Below, in pieces: positions 41,955-50,600 of a stretch of DNA of 64,000 bases. The notes under the pieces were generated by a model. That model was given only the letters and a program-made list of their open reading frames with translations. It was not told the DNA's origin and made no database searches. Origin of the DNA: Halobacillus sp. Nhm2S1 (GTDB taxonomy: Bacteria; Bacillota; Bacilli; Bacillales; Halobacillaceae); contig NZ_JAIEZV010000001.1 in assembly GCF_019599545.1 (NCBI RefSeq), positions 620,001 through 684,000 of the forward strand, given 5' to 3'. The translations under genes were made by a program, and so were the position numbers. The stretch's first letter is position 1. Each line of letters begins with the position of its first letter.

Positions 41955-42956
41955 TCAGGACAGTTGATCACGGTCAGGGGCAAGCGGCGGTTGTTCCAGC
42001 CATCCCTTCTTAATACTCAGGACCGCTCCGTCGGATGCAAACTTGGCTGTTTCCCATACGAGACGGGCAAAGGCCAGGGATAAATCTTTTCTTGCGATTT
42101 GTGATAAAGCCGTTCCATAATTGCCCAACCCGCTCGCTGAGGCCAAACCTGTATGATAATGCATCAAACGATCAGAGAATGGAGGGATTTTTGATTCCGT
42201 CACTTCCGGATCCCACAACTGCGGGGCAGGCAGATCCTCAGCTGTCAGTTGATTGATAAAAATGTCGATATGCTTATGGGAGATCTTCTTCCCCCGATGC
42301 AAGTATTGCTTCAGGTCCTCTGATTTTGCTGACTGGCTGAAGGCAATCATCAAAGACTTCCCAAGCATGTTCGTATCCAAGTTAACGTAAAGCTCCTTGA
42401 TTTCCTGCGCAGAAATAGCTCTTTGCTTGCCTCTTAATTTACCGAGAAAGGACGTATCTTCGACAAAGGAAACCTCTGTCGGTATCGGAATGCTTGGCGT
42501 ACGAATGACGATTCCTTTTTCAAGCAGCGCTTCAATCGCATCATTGAAGACCTTCACATATTCCTCCATGTTCTTCTTAAGGAACATCCGAATGTCTCTT
42601 CTGTGGGAAGCGAACAACGCGTTGGAATAGTTGATGATGGACGTCCGGCTCATTTCTTTCAGATAGAACAAATAAAATTTGTCTGAGAACATCCGGGGCG
42701 CATCCAGAAAAACATCCTGCTCGCCGAAACCATGGGGAGTTTTCATCCCCTCCTGCTTGAATAATTCTTGATAAGCTGAAATTCTTTCCTTGATCAGGTT
42801 CGCGTTATCTCCAAGTAGTTGTTTTGCATCCCGGTCCACGACATGATGCTGAAAACTCTCCATGACCACATCAAGCATCGTTTCTCCTATGTATCCGGCC
42901 CATAAGACCCCGATCTCCCCTGAAGTTAATGGAACAATACGACCATCCTGACTCAT
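41955..42956 (-). CDS. DUF3231 family protein (two tandem domains)
   Basis: A 333-residue helical protein with two related DUF3231 halves. The first starts LTSGEIGVLWAGYIGETMLDVVMESF and the second SAQEIKELYVNLDTNMLGKSLMIAFSQSAKSEDL; each half is followed by a run with DAPRMFSDKFYLFYLKEMSR- or PPFSDRLMHYHTGLASASGLGNYGTAL-like sequence. The family is confined to Bacillaceae and relatives and is ferritin-like by reported helical layout; no function is proven. AGGTG precedes the ATG. Second gene of an operon with a 72-residue acidic protein. Confidence 0.88.
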   Translation of the reverse strand: MSQDGRIVPLTSGEIGVLWAGYIGETMLDVVMESFQHHVVDRDAKQLLGDNANLIKERISAYQELFKQEGMKTPHGFGEQDVFLDAPRMFSDKFYLFYLKEMSRTSIINYSNALFASHRRDIRMFLKKNMEEYVKVFNDAIEALLEKGIVIRTPSIPIPTEVSFVEDTSFLGKLRGKQRAISAQEIKELYVNLDTNMLGKSLMIAFSQSAKSEDLKQYLHRGKKISHKHIDIFINQLTAEDLPAPQLWDPEVTESKIPPFSDRLMHYHTGLASASGLGNYGTALSQIARKDLSLAFARLVWETAKFASDGAVLSIKKGWLEQPPLAPDRDQLS

Positions 42957-42967
42957 GACTCGTCACC

Positions 42968-43186
42968 TCACTTATATCGTTGGGCTGTTGAAAAATATTG
43001 AAACCAAAAACGGAATTCATCGAAAAATACTTCCGGGGTCAATTCGATGTTATCGAAAAAGTCCTCCAACACCTCTTCCTCCACTTCATCCAGCAGGCCT
43101 GTCACGTATAAAGGGGTTTGAAAACGGCCGTACATCTCCGCGTATCCGTATGTTTCAAAAACGTCTTTCATTTGTTCTTCCGTCAT
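42968..43186 (-). CDS. small acidic protein (72 aa), operon with DUF3231 gene
   Basis: A strongly acidic protein (LLDEVEEEVLEDFFDNIEL) with several aromatics near the C-terminus (FRFWFQYF). AAAGGAG precedes the ATG, and only 11 bp separate its stop from the DUF3231 start, suggesting co-expression. No family recognised. Confidence 0.7.
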   Translation of the reverse strand: MTEEQMKDVFETYGYAEMYGRFQTPLYVTGLLDEVEEEVLEDFFDNIELTPEVFFDEFRFWFQYFSTAQRYK

Positions 43187-43261
43187 AAGCGCACACTCCT
43201 TTACTATAGGGTGGCACGATTTCTCTATTCATATTCCATTTTCCTTACAAACGGTTCAAGT

Positions 43262-43755
43262 ACCTGGCAGGATTGTGGAAGACTTGATTTTGAGACTTTT
43301 ATGGGAGCTTAGGGGCTCCGGGAAAAGGTTCGCTTTCCGTGGGCGAGTGATGAGCCTCCTCGAGCTAACGCTCTGCGGGGTCTCATCTACCACGCACTTC
43401 CCACAGGAGTCTCACCGTTTCCCTCCGCCCCTTTACCAAATGAGGTTCTCCAAATCCCTCTTATAGAAACCTGCCTAGTTGTGTTGTGAAATCCTGCTTA
43501 ATCTGCATCGGTATAGGGTTCCTAACTACAAAAGCTCTTATTACTGGAAGGTAGTTTCGAGAATGTCTTACGAAAAGTGGGCGGAGGGGAATGGCGAGAC
43601 TCCTGCGGGAAAAAAGGGCAGGGTGAGACCCCACAGGACGCAGTCCGAGGAGGCTCACCGCGCTCCCGCGGAAAGCGAGCTATTCCCCGCAGCCCCATCA
43701 ACTCAACTAAAGTCTCGAAACTGCGTCTTCAAGTAAAGGGAGCTTATCTGGAAGA
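43262..43755. repeat. dispersed long intergenic repeat with inverted arms, copy 3
   Basis: The left arm (about 43310-43437; GGCTCCGGGAAAAGGTTCGC ... CTCCGCCCC) and the right arm (about 43572-43700; GGGCGGAGGGGAATGGCGAG ... CCCGCAGCCCC) are inverted versions of one sequence around a ~135-bp centre. Outer ends GGAAGACTTGATTTTGAGACTTT and AAAGTCTCGAAACTGCGTCTTC also pair. The right arm is nearly identical to 19395-19600. Non-coding; ORFs in it are spurious. No transposase and no target duplication recognised. Confidence 0.85.
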
Positions 43756-43805
43756 ATGGTGTTGCGGTATAATGATAGGAAAGTCAGGGGGAAGGAGTGG
43801 TTAGA

Positions 43806-44285
43806 GTGCCTGTGATTATTCATCGGACTTTTATCGAAGCACCTGCGGAGGTGTGCTTCGATCTTGCAAGAAATGTGGATGTGCACACGCAAACCACCAG
43901 CAACACAAAAGAAAAAGCCGTGGCTGGGGTGACGGAAGGGTGGATGGAAGAAGGAGATGAAGTGACGTGGGAAGCGAAACACCTCGGGATCCGGCAACGA
44001 CTGACTGCACGGATCACAGAAATGGATCGGCCGCATCGTTTTGTCGATGTGATGGTCAAAGGAGCCTTCCATTCGTTCACTCACACCCATGAGTTTCTTG
44101 AAGAAGCAGGAGGCACGATGATGGTGGATACGTTCGCCTATCAATCACCACTCGGGCCCCTAGGTCTTATGGCCGACCGTCTTTTTCTGGAGAAATATAT
44201 GAAAAGTTTTATCGAACTTCGTGCCCTTGAACTGAAGAAGAGGGCGGAAAACAAAAAAGACTCAGAGTTGAACTCTGAGCCTTGA
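43806..44285 (+). CDS. SRPBCC (START-like) ligand-binding protein
   Basis: A 159-residue SRPBCC-fold protein, of the group often annotated as cell-division-inhibitor-like. It opens with FIEAPAEVCFDLARNVDVHTQ and has the central KHLGIRQRLTARITEMDRPHRFVDVMVKGAFHSFTHTHEF and the C-terminal helix LFLEKYMKSFIELRALELKKRAE. It binds hydrophobic ligands in related proteins; ligand unknown. Start GTG 43806 lies 8 nt after AAGGAG; TATAAT at 43769-43774 is the likely -10. Its last ten codons double as the antisense strand of the penicillin acylase terminator. Confidence 0.82.
   Translation: MPVIIHRTFIEAPAEVCFDLARNVDVHTQTTSNTKEKAVAGVTEGWMEEGDEVTWEAKHLGIRQRLTARITEMDRPHRFVDVMVKGAFHSFTHTHEFLEEAGGTMMVDTFAYQSPLGPLGLMADRLFLEKYMKSFIELRALELKKRAENKKDSELNSEP
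44253..44281 (-). terminator. penicillin acylase terminator within SRPBCC 3' end
   Basis: CTCAGAGTT and AACTCTGAG pair around one base, followed by TCTTTTTT on the minus strand. The whole structure lies inside the last codons of the convergent SRPBCC gene. Confidence 0.75.
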
Positions 44286-44289
44286 ATGA

Positions 44290-46644
44290 TTACGGAGTGA
44301 GGGTCAAAACTTCGCCATCCACTCCATCGGTGGATGTCAGGTGGTACTCCCCTTCCACCCAATCGTCCAGTTGATCATGGTACCAGTCGCTCCTGAAGTG
44401 GCCGGATTGTCCCGGGCCGACGACATGGTAGGCTTTTGTCGAATCATCCATGTTGATGACAAACCGCCACGATGCTCCGTGATTGACGAGGCCTTCGCTG
44501 TTGAAACCAGCGGCACGCACCGTTACTCGGCTCCCACTAACAGGATAAGGATCACCCGGATTCAGGAATCGTTCCAGGAATCCGATGCTTGAAAGCGGAT
44601 GGGTGAATTCAACGGCATGTGCATCTCCCCACGCCCATTCAGAAGGGTTTTTTCCAAACTCCTCTTTCACTTCAGTCAACGTCGCTTGAAAAGCCTCGGA
44701 AATCACGGACTCCATACCTCCCGCTTTTTCTACCCAACGGGACTCCTCGCCCATCCGCAGCAATTCATCCGTCGTTTGCCCAGAACCTTCGAAGAATTTT
44801 TGAATGTCTCCGGACAGATCAACATTGTAAAGTTCATCCTCGATGTTCGCCATCCAGCGGTGGAAAATCAACGGCTGCGCCAGCGCTCGGTCATCCTCCC
44901 TGTTCCATTCTTCCATCAGTGCAATGGTTTCTTTTTCCATAGAAGTTACGGGTTCAACATAATCAAGCAGGAGAGGCAGGAACTCTTCTGCCTGGAGGTT
45001 TTTCACATCCATCTGCATCGCTTGGAATTGCTCCGGTGTCAGTTCATTTTCTCCTTCGAGCATCTGACTGATGCGCGCGTAACGATAGGGCTGCGCCCAA
45101 TTGTGGCTGATGTGGTAAGGGTAGTCCTCCGCTGTAATTTTATTGTTTGCCGTTGCAATGAATCCTCCCTCAGGGTTGACCACTCGCGGCAGCTCGTCAA
45201 AAGGAACGAATCCCTGCCACTCATCCTCAGATTCCCATCCACGCATAGGAAGGAGGGCATCATCCGGTTCATTGTAAATCGGCACTTGACCATTCGCCTT
45301 GTAGGCAATCGTTCCATCTTTACTTGCAAAAACGAAGTTCTGTGCCGGAACGAGGAATTTTTCCAACCCTTTTTCAAACGACTCCCAATCATCCGCGCGG
45401 TTCATTTCGAGCACCGCTTCCAGTTCTGTCGTCGCATCAAGGGCGGTCCATCGTAAGGAGAGCAGCGTATCTTTTCCGGACTCTCCTGCATAGTCGCTGA
45501 TGACAGGACCGTGACGGGTCTCTACGACCTCAAGTTCCACCGGATCCCCGTCTTTCACATCAATCGTTTCTGTGAAAACATCCGCCTCTTCCCATTCGTC
45601 TTCATATAGAAATTGGTTCGGATTCTCTGGATTCCTTTTTTCTAAGTACAGCTGCTGGACGTCGGGCCCAACGTTCGTGACCCCCCACGCGATATTGTCG
45701 TTATGGCCGAGGATAATGCCGGGAACCCCTGCAAAAATCACCCCGGAAACGTTATAACCAGGGGCCTCCAAATGCATCTGATACCAGATCGATGGGGTGG
45801 CCATTCCGAGGTGCGGGTCGTCAGCGAGCATCGGGGAGCCAGAAGCCGTCCGATCTCCGCTCACGACCCAGTTGTTGCTGCCATTGAACTCGTTCGGAAT
45901 GATGACGTTGGCAAAGCTTTTTTCAATATCAACGGCTTCTGCATCTGCCAGAACCGTCGGGGCGTCTTCAGGGTACGTCGGAAACAGTTCATACGCTTCT
46001 TCCTCTGAGAAATTCTGCAGTAAGTAATAGTTGAACGCCTGACGCTCCCAGTGGCCGCCAAGGTCGAACGCCATGTATTTGCCGATCGTCAATGAATCGA
46101 GCGGGGTCCACGGGTCAGGATCGATGTTCATCATCGCAAACTCCGGAGGCAGCGGTTCGTTTTCCATGAACGCGTTGACTCCTTCTGCAAAAGCCTCCAG
46201 CCGCTCGGTGGCTTCGTCTGAATAAACGGCTAGCGATTTTTCTGCAGCTCGCCTGAGGCCGAGCGTCCGGAAATAACGGTCCTGATCAATCGTTGCTTCC
46301 CCGACTACTTCACTTAACCTCCCGGAGGCCTGCCTGCGCGCAAGCTCCATTTGAAACAGCCGATCCTGCGCCTGCACATAGCCTTGAGCGCGAAAGACAT
46401 CAAGTTCACTTTCTGCCTGAATGTGAGGCACCCCCTGCTCATCCCTCGTCACGGTAACAGAGGCTTCCAGTCCGGTGAGTGTTGCCTCTCCATTTGTATC
46501 TGGCAGACTCCTTAGTGTGTAAGCGTTTACAAAAATGACGGCACTAACCAACAATAACAAGATGATTCCAAGGGTCAGCCAGGTCGCCTTTTTCCAACGT
46601 GGCTTTTTCTTTTTTTGTGGATCGATCTGTCTAGCTGTCTCCAT
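44290..46644 (-). CDS. penicillin acylase family protein (Ntn hydrolase)
   Basis: A 784-residue secreted amidase with an N-terminal anchor (ATWLTLGIILLLLVSAVIFV). Autocatalytic processing is expected before the serine in EFNGSNNWVVSG, which becomes the N-terminal nucleophile of the beta chain. The preceding ~200 residues (alpha chain; VTVTRDEQGVPHIQAES, LFQMELARRQASGRLSEVVG) and the beta chain (DDPHLGMATPSIWYQMHL, GHNDNIAWGVTNVGPD, ATANNKI) match penicillin G and AHL acylases. Natural substrates could be acyl-amides such as quorum signals. A perfect cre lies 113 bp into the gene, suggesting catabolite repression by roadblock. ATG 46644 follows GGAGGTGG. Confidence 0.9.
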   Translation of the reverse strand: METARQIDPQKKKKPRWKKATWLTLGIILLLLVSAVIFVNAYTLRSLPDTNGEATLTGLEASVTVTRDEQGVPHIQAESELDVFRAQGYVQAQDRLFQMELARRQASGRLSEVVGEATIDQDRYFRTLGLRRAAEKSLAVYSDEATERLEAFAEGVNAFMENEPLPPEFAMMNIDPDPWTPLDSLTIGKYMAFDLGGHWERQAFNYYLLQNFSEEEAYELFPTYPEDAPTVLADAEAVDIEKSFANVIIPNEFNGSNNWVVSGDRTASGSPMLADDPHLGMATPSIWYQMHLEAPGYNVSGVIFAGVPGIILGHNDNIAWGVTNVGPDVQQLYLEKRNPENPNQFLYEDEWEEADVFTETIDVKDGDPVELEVVETRHGPVISDYAGESGKDTLLSLRWTALDATTELEAVLEMNRADDWESFEKGLEKFLVPAQNFVFASKDGTIAYKANGQVPIYNEPDDALLPMRGWESEDEWQGFVPFDELPRVVNPEGGFIATANNKITAEDYPYHISHNWAQPYRYARISQMLEGENELTPEQFQAMQMDVKNLQAEEFLPLLLDYVEPVTSMEKETIALMEEWNREDDRALAQPLIFHRWMANIEDELYNVDLSGDIQKFFEGSGQTTDELLRMGEESRWVEKAGGMESVISEAFQATLTEVKEEFGKNPSEWAWGDAHAVEFTHPLSSIGFLERFLNPGDPYPVSGSRVTVRAAGFNSEGLVNHGASWRFVINMDDSTKAYHVVGPGQSGHFRSDWYHDQLDDWVEGEYHLTSTDGVDGEVLTLTP
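46518..46531. promoter_or_regulatory. cre (CcpA) site inside penicillin acylase gene
   Basis: TGTAAGCGTTTACA matches the catabolite-responsive element TGWAANCGNTNWCA at all fixed positions. It lies in codons about 38-42 of the acylase gene, within its membrane anchor. Confidence 0.75.
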
Positions 46645-46753
46645 TCCCCCACCTCCAGAACTTTTCTCCATTATATCTCATTTTCGAGAAAATAGATTAA
46701 AAAACTTCGGAACGGGAATGAGACGAATGTGCTTGATTATGGAGGTGTAAAAA

Positions 46754-47758
46754 ATGGAAAAGATCAAAATTAGCGATACATCCATGGAAGCGAGCCGCAT
46801 CGGCCTTGGCACATGGGCGATCGGCGGCTGGATGTGGGGAGGCACGGATGAAGAACAATCCGTGAAAACCATCCACTCCGCGCTTGACCAGGGCATCAAC
46901 TTAATCGATACCGCCCCTGCTTATGGGTTCGGACGCTCAGAAGAAATCATCGGAAAAGCTGTGGAACAATATGGACGACGCGAAGATCTTCTGCTTGCGA
47001 CAAAAGTGGGCATCGACTGGAACGAAGACTCTGTTTTCCGTAATGCCAGCAAAGAGCGTATCCATAAAGAAGTCGAAGATTCACTGAAACGATTGAAAAC
47101 CGATTATATTGATATTTATCAGGTCCACTGGCCGGATCCGATGACACCGATCCACGAAACAGCGGAAGCTCTATCTTACCTGTACAAACAAGGAAAAATC
47201 CGTGCGATCGGCGTCAGTAACTTTTCACCAGAACAGATGGATACTTTCCGTGAAGCGGCACCACTGCACACGTTGCAGCCACCGTACAATCTGTTTGAAC
47301 GGGACATCGAATCGAAAACCCTGCCTTATGTCCAGGACCATAATATCACGACCATCTCATATGGCTCTTTATGCCGAGGACTGCTGTCAGGAAAAATGTC
47401 TACGAAGCGAGAGTTTGAAGGCGATGATTTGAGAAACAATGATCCGAAATTCCAACAGCCGCGCTTCAAACAGTACTTGAACGCCGTCAACGAACTGGAA
47501 CAGCTCGCTGAAAACCGTTTCGGCAAGAGTGTGCTTCAGCTCGCCATCCGCTGGGTGCTTGACCAGCCAGGATCCGGAATCGCCCTTATGGGAGGCCGGC
47601 GCCCGGATCAGCTAAACCCGATCGACGGTGTCGACAGCTTTACCATCGATGAAGAAACGAAAAGGGATATTGATGAAATATTGCTGAAACACGTGAATGA
47701 TCCGGTTGGACCAGAGTTCATGGCTCCCCCTGACCGTCAAGAATTAGGATTAAAATAG
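46754..47758 (+). CDS. aldo/keto reductase
   Basis: A 334-residue TIM-barrel NAD(P)H-dependent reductase. The catalytic tetrad is Asp52, Tyr57 (IDTAPAYGFG), Lys84 (LATKVG) and His125 (YQVHWPDP). The length and sequence IGVSNFSPEQMD place it with the IolS/YccK-type reductases. GGAGGTG precedes the ATG. It starts about 110 bp from the divergent penicillin acylase. Substrate unknown. Confidence 0.93.
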   Translation: MEKIKISDTSMEASRIGLGTWAIGGWMWGGTDEEQSVKTIHSALDQGINLIDTAPAYGFGRSEEIIGKAVEQYGRREDLLLATKVGIDWNEDSVFRNASKERIHKEVEDSLKRLKTDYIDIYQVHWPDPMTPIHETAEALSYLYKQGKIRAIGVSNFSPEQMDTFREAAPLHTLQPPYNLFERDIESKTLPYVQDHNITTISYGSLCRGLLSGKMSTKREFEGDDLRNNDPKFQQPRFKQYLNAVNELEQLAENRFGKSVLQLAIRWVLDQPGSGIALMGGRRPDQLNPIDGVDSFTIDEETKRDIDEILLKHVNDPVGPEFMAPPDRQELGLK

Positions 47759-47763
47759 TTGTT

Positions 47764-47797
47764 GAGCGGGCCCTCTCTCGTATGAGGGTCCGTTTTT
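47764..47797 (+). terminator. aldo/keto reductase terminator
   Basis: CGGGCCCTC pairs with GAGGGTCCG around an 8-nt loop, followed by five T. Confidence 0.8.
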
Positions 47798-47938
47798 ACG
47801 TTGCAGGACATTGGAGCGGAGTTAGAGGACATGAAAAGATTGAACGAGCACCGGCAACTAGAAACCAATAAAGTTTAGAAACTTTTATTCTCGTCAATCG
47901 TATATAGGAAAGAAACAGAAATCAGGAGGTACACGTTT

Positions 47939-48415
47939 ATGGATATTTTAATATGGGTGATCATCATTGCCTGTTTCATCGCTAGTTTTGCAAGCGTCAT
48001 TTTTCCAATCATCCCGGCACCGCTCGTGCTATGGATCGGATTCCTTGCCTATGCGTTCTTTATCAATGGCAGCGGACTTTCGGTCTTCTTCTGGGTCGGA
48101 GCGGTCGTTTTAACCATACTGCTTATCGTCTCTGACATTATCGCCAACAGCTATTTCGTGAAAAAGTACGGCGGAAGTAAATGGGGCGAGCGTTCGGCGG
48201 CCATCGGTGTCATTATTGGATCGTTCATTATTCCGCCGTTCGGCATCATCGTCATTCCATTCGTGCTTGTCATCATTGTGGAACTGGTTCAGAAACGATC
48301 GTCGGAAGAGGCGTTCAAAGCCGCCATCGGCTCTCTGTTCGGATTTCTCAGTGGTACGGTTGCCAAGATCATTATTCAGGCGATTCTCATTATCTGGTTT
48401 TTCTTTGACATTTAA
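47939..48415 (+). CDS. DUF456 domain-containing membrane protein
   Basis: A 158-residue protein with four or five hydrophobic helices and glycine-rich loops (SVIFPIIPAPLVLWIGFLAY; SKWGERSAAIGVIIGSFIIPPFG; AAIGSLFGFLSGTVAKIIIQ), matching DUF456, a widespread small membrane family with glycine-zipper-like segments. AGGAGGTA before the ATG. Function unknown. Confidence 0.85.
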   Translation: MDILIWVIIIACFIASFASVIFPIIPAPLVLWIGFLAYAFFINGSGLSVFFWVGAVVLTILLIVSDIIANSYFVKKYGGSKWGERSAAIGVIIGSFIIPPFGIIVIPFVLVIIVELVQKRSSEEAFKAAIGSLFGFLSGTVAKIIIQAILIIWFFFDI

Positions 48416-48419
48416 ATTC

Positions 48420-48456
48420 CAAAAAAATCTCAGAGCTATTGGCTCTGAGATTTTTT
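48420..48456. terminator. terminator after DUF456 gene
   Basis: AAATCTCAGAGC pairs with GCTCTGAGATTT around TATTG, with T-runs on both strands. Confidence 0.85.
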
Positions 48457-48479
48457 GTATGTAGTCTTATGAATAGCGT

Positions 48480-48917
48480 TCAAGCTTGAACTTCGTCGTG
48501 TTCGCTTCGATTACGATCATCAGGCGCATTCTTCGTTACATAGGTTCCGCCAATCAAATCATGGATCCCTCTTTTATCTTCTCTCAGTCCGACCATAAAG
48601 GCACTGACAACCAGAGCGATGCCGAACGTCACAAAGTACAATAAGCCACCAACGAGCTCACGTAAGACAATGTTAATAAAAGTAATCTCTGACCCATCGG
48701 CTTTGACAATTCTGTTCCCCAAAGCTCTTCTGCCGAGCGTATACCCATGCCAGATCGGTGGTAAAAGAAGAGCATAAAAGATCGACAATACATCGGCAAC
48801 TGTGAAACTCTCCTGTACAACGAACTCTCCCGTAATGACACCGAAAAAGCCCGCTAAGATGAACCCATCCAAAAATCTTGCTCCAAGCCTGTTCCAGAAC
48901 CCGGCCGGATTTTCCAT
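48480..48917 (-). CDS. RDD family membrane protein
   Basis: A 145-residue protein with three helices. The RDD signature opens as GFWNRLGARFLDGFILAGF (Arg-x-x-Asp in the first helix) and later YTLGRRALGNRIVKADG. The family is common in Bacillus membranes, some members acting in ion exchange. A run of Glu/Asp/Arg closes the C-terminus. Confidence 0.88.
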   Translation of the reverse strand: MENPAGFWNRLGARFLDGFILAGFFGVITGEFVVQESFTVADVLSIFYALLLPPIWHGYTLGRRALGNRIVKADGSEITFINIVLRELVGGLLYFVTFGIALVVSAFMVGLREDKRGIHDLIGGTYVTKNAPDDRNRSEHDEVQA

Positions 48918-49154
48918 ACCTCTTCCCCCTATGCCTCTATAGGACTATCTATGTATATAGACATATTATCATGGATGATCTTGGTATTTTCAAAGATTAC
49001 CTACTCGAAACCCACCTAACAAAAATAAAAAAGATCTCAGGGATTAGATATCTGAAATTTTTTTATACATTTTCAGTTCTTCTCTCTATGCTTTTCTTTT
49101 ATTAAGACTTTCAATAAGGCTCTGTTAAAGTTTAGATTGATATGGATACAGTGT

Positions 49155-49214
49155 TTTAACGGCGTGGCAATGAAAGATCTCAATCATTACCTGACCTGGT
49201 TTCAGGCATTATAG
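49155..49214 (+). pseudogene. C-terminal remnant of an IS1595/ISXO2-type transposase
   Basis: One frame reads FNGVAMKDLNHYLTWFQAL then a stop, resembling the tail of ISXO2-like DDE transposases (FNGVATKYLxNYLxWF). The catalytic domain is absent. Confidence 0.65.
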
Positions 49215-49395
49215 AGTATCCATCATCAGCGTAATGAAGTGACGATGCATGATATGATAGTAAAAGGAATTTATTCCCAAGTGCCAAAACCTATGATACC
49301 CTTAGATTATCTACTTTTACTGTGTAAAGGTTATTTCTTTATTCAAGGATCTGAACAAATTCTTTAAAGAAGAAAAATTTATGAGGAGTGTCTTG

Positions 49396-49599
49396 GTGGG
49401 ATTTTATTATTTATTCTTACTCGTTATCGGAATTGTACTAATTGTAATTGGAGCACTTAAAAAGGATGTGCCTCGTTCAGTTAAAATAGTAATTTTTCTA
49501 TTTGTAATTGGTATTGGGTTTATAGTAATGTCGTTATCATTATTATTGCTTCCCGGTAGCTCTGACGTTATTGCTGAACTTTTGAAATGGGAAGAATAA
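49396..49599 (+). CDS. passenger small membrane protein (67 aa) in the mini-element
   Basis: Two hydrophobic helices (FYYLFLLVIGIVLIVIGAL and VKIVIFLFVIGIGFIVMSLSLLLL) separated by KKDVPRS. GTG 49396 lies 7 nt after AGGAG; an ATG at 49381 would run through that ribosome site. It lies within the transposon between the transposase remnant and the right terminus. No family recognised. Confidence 0.6.
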   Translation: MGFYYLFLLVIGIVLIVIGALKKDVPRSVKIVIFLFVIGIGFIVMSLSLLLLPGSSDVIAELLKWEE

Positions 49600-49784
49600 G
49601 TTTCAATTTTTCTGAAATCCCTATAAAACCAAACAGAACTTCCATCTTTACGGAAGCTCTGTTTTTTTATATAAATATCAACATTAAACTTTAACAGAGC
49701 CTTCAATAAAGACTTGATTTCCTGTACATCTTCCTTCTGTTTTTCAACTTCTTCTCCATATAGCTCACATGGAAAAAGAGATTA

Positions 49785-50573
49785 TTATGATACATGTTCT
49801 TCGGCAGACATGTTCTTCTCCGAGCTCTTTGTCTTAGATAAGAACCAACCGCCGATAGCGATCAACAAAAGAATGGACCAGAATGTGATTTTCCACAGCG
49901 CACTCTTCGCAAAACCTTCGGATAAAACCGCGATTTCCGGGTGGGCCATCGTATAGACCGCAAGCTTGACGCCTACCCAGCCCACGATCATGTAAGCCGT
50001 TGTTTCAAGACCCGGACGGCGGTCGAGCAGGCCGACAAAATAACTGGCAGCAAACCGCATGATGACTAGACCGATGATCCCACCAGCGAGAATGACAGCG
50101 AAGTGACCGCCATCCAAACCTCCGACTTGCGGGAGACTCGTTAAAGGTAAGGTTACCGCTAAAGCAACGGCTGCGAGAATGGAATCAACCGCAAAGGCAA
50201 TATCTGCAAGCTCTACTTTTATCACCGTAGCCCAGAACCCGGATCCCTTTTTGACTGATGTTTTTGTTTCCTTCACCTTAGGTTTTAACACATGTTTCTT
50301 CAACAAATGGTAAGCGGCAATACCAATAAGATAAAGGGCTCCGATCGCCTGCACCTGCCAGATGTTGACAAGGTATGAAATGAGGAACAAAGAACCAAAG
50401 CGGAATAAAAAGGCCCCGGCCAACCCGTAAAACAAGGCTTTCTTTCTTTTTTCCTCTGGAAGGTGTTTGACCATTGTCGCAATCACAAGCGCATTATCCG
50501 CAGCAAGTACCCCCTCAAGTCCGATCAAAATCAACAACACCCAGCTGTATTCCATAACTAAACCAAAATCCAT
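49785..50573 (-). CDS. TerC family membrane protein (manganese-responsive)
   Basis: A 262-residue protein with about seven helices and the TerC metal-site pattern: LIGLEGVLAADNALVIATM at the start, ELADIAFAVDSILAAVALAV in the middle, and a short cytoplasmic tail. TerC proteins in Bacillus (YceF/YkoY group) export Mn2+ or metallate exoenzymes. The operon begins with a Mn2+-type riboswitch, which agrees with that role. It follows a Spo0M-like gene by 27 bp with AAGGAG before the ATG. Confidence 0.92.
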   Translation of the reverse strand: MDFGLVMEYSWVLLILIGLEGVLAADNALVIATMVKHLPEEKRKKALFYGLAGAFLFRFGSLFLISYLVNIWQVQAIGALYLIGIAAYHLLKKHVLKPKVKETKTSVKKGSGFWATVIKVELADIAFAVDSILAAVALAVTLPLTSLPQVGGLDGGHFAVILAGGIIGLVIMRFAASYFVGLLDRRPGLETTAYMIVGWVGVKLAVYTMAHPEIAVLSEGFAKSALWKITFWSILLLIAIGGWFLSKTKSSEKNMSAEEHVS

Positions 50574-50600
50574 TTTCTTTTCTCCTTATTTATAAATTTT

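Larger units (their letters stand above)
49118..49701. mobile_element. IS1595-like mini-element with passenger gene, flanked by 8-bp target duplication
   Basis: A 584-bp element. The termini are inverted: GGCTCTGTTAAAGTTTA at the left and its exact complement at the right, with similarity continuing to about 27 bp (TTGATAT). TTCAATAA is perfectly duplicated at 49110-49117 and 49702-49709. An 8-bp duplication and a GGCTCTGTTAAA-type end fit the IS1595 family (from memory), which is known for carrying passenger genes. Inside are the last codons of a transposase and a complete 67-residue membrane-protein ORF, so the element is a non-autonomous deletion derivative. Low GC content versus flanking DNA. 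Confidence 0.85.

Noticed and set aside
44599-45456. 285-codon plus-strand ORF
   Set aside because: Antisense to the penicillin acylase gene; no motif, no ribosome site.
48918-49109. Possible gene or element between the RDD gene and the mini-transposon
   Set aside because: Only AT-rich sequence with weak inverted stretches; nothing coding.
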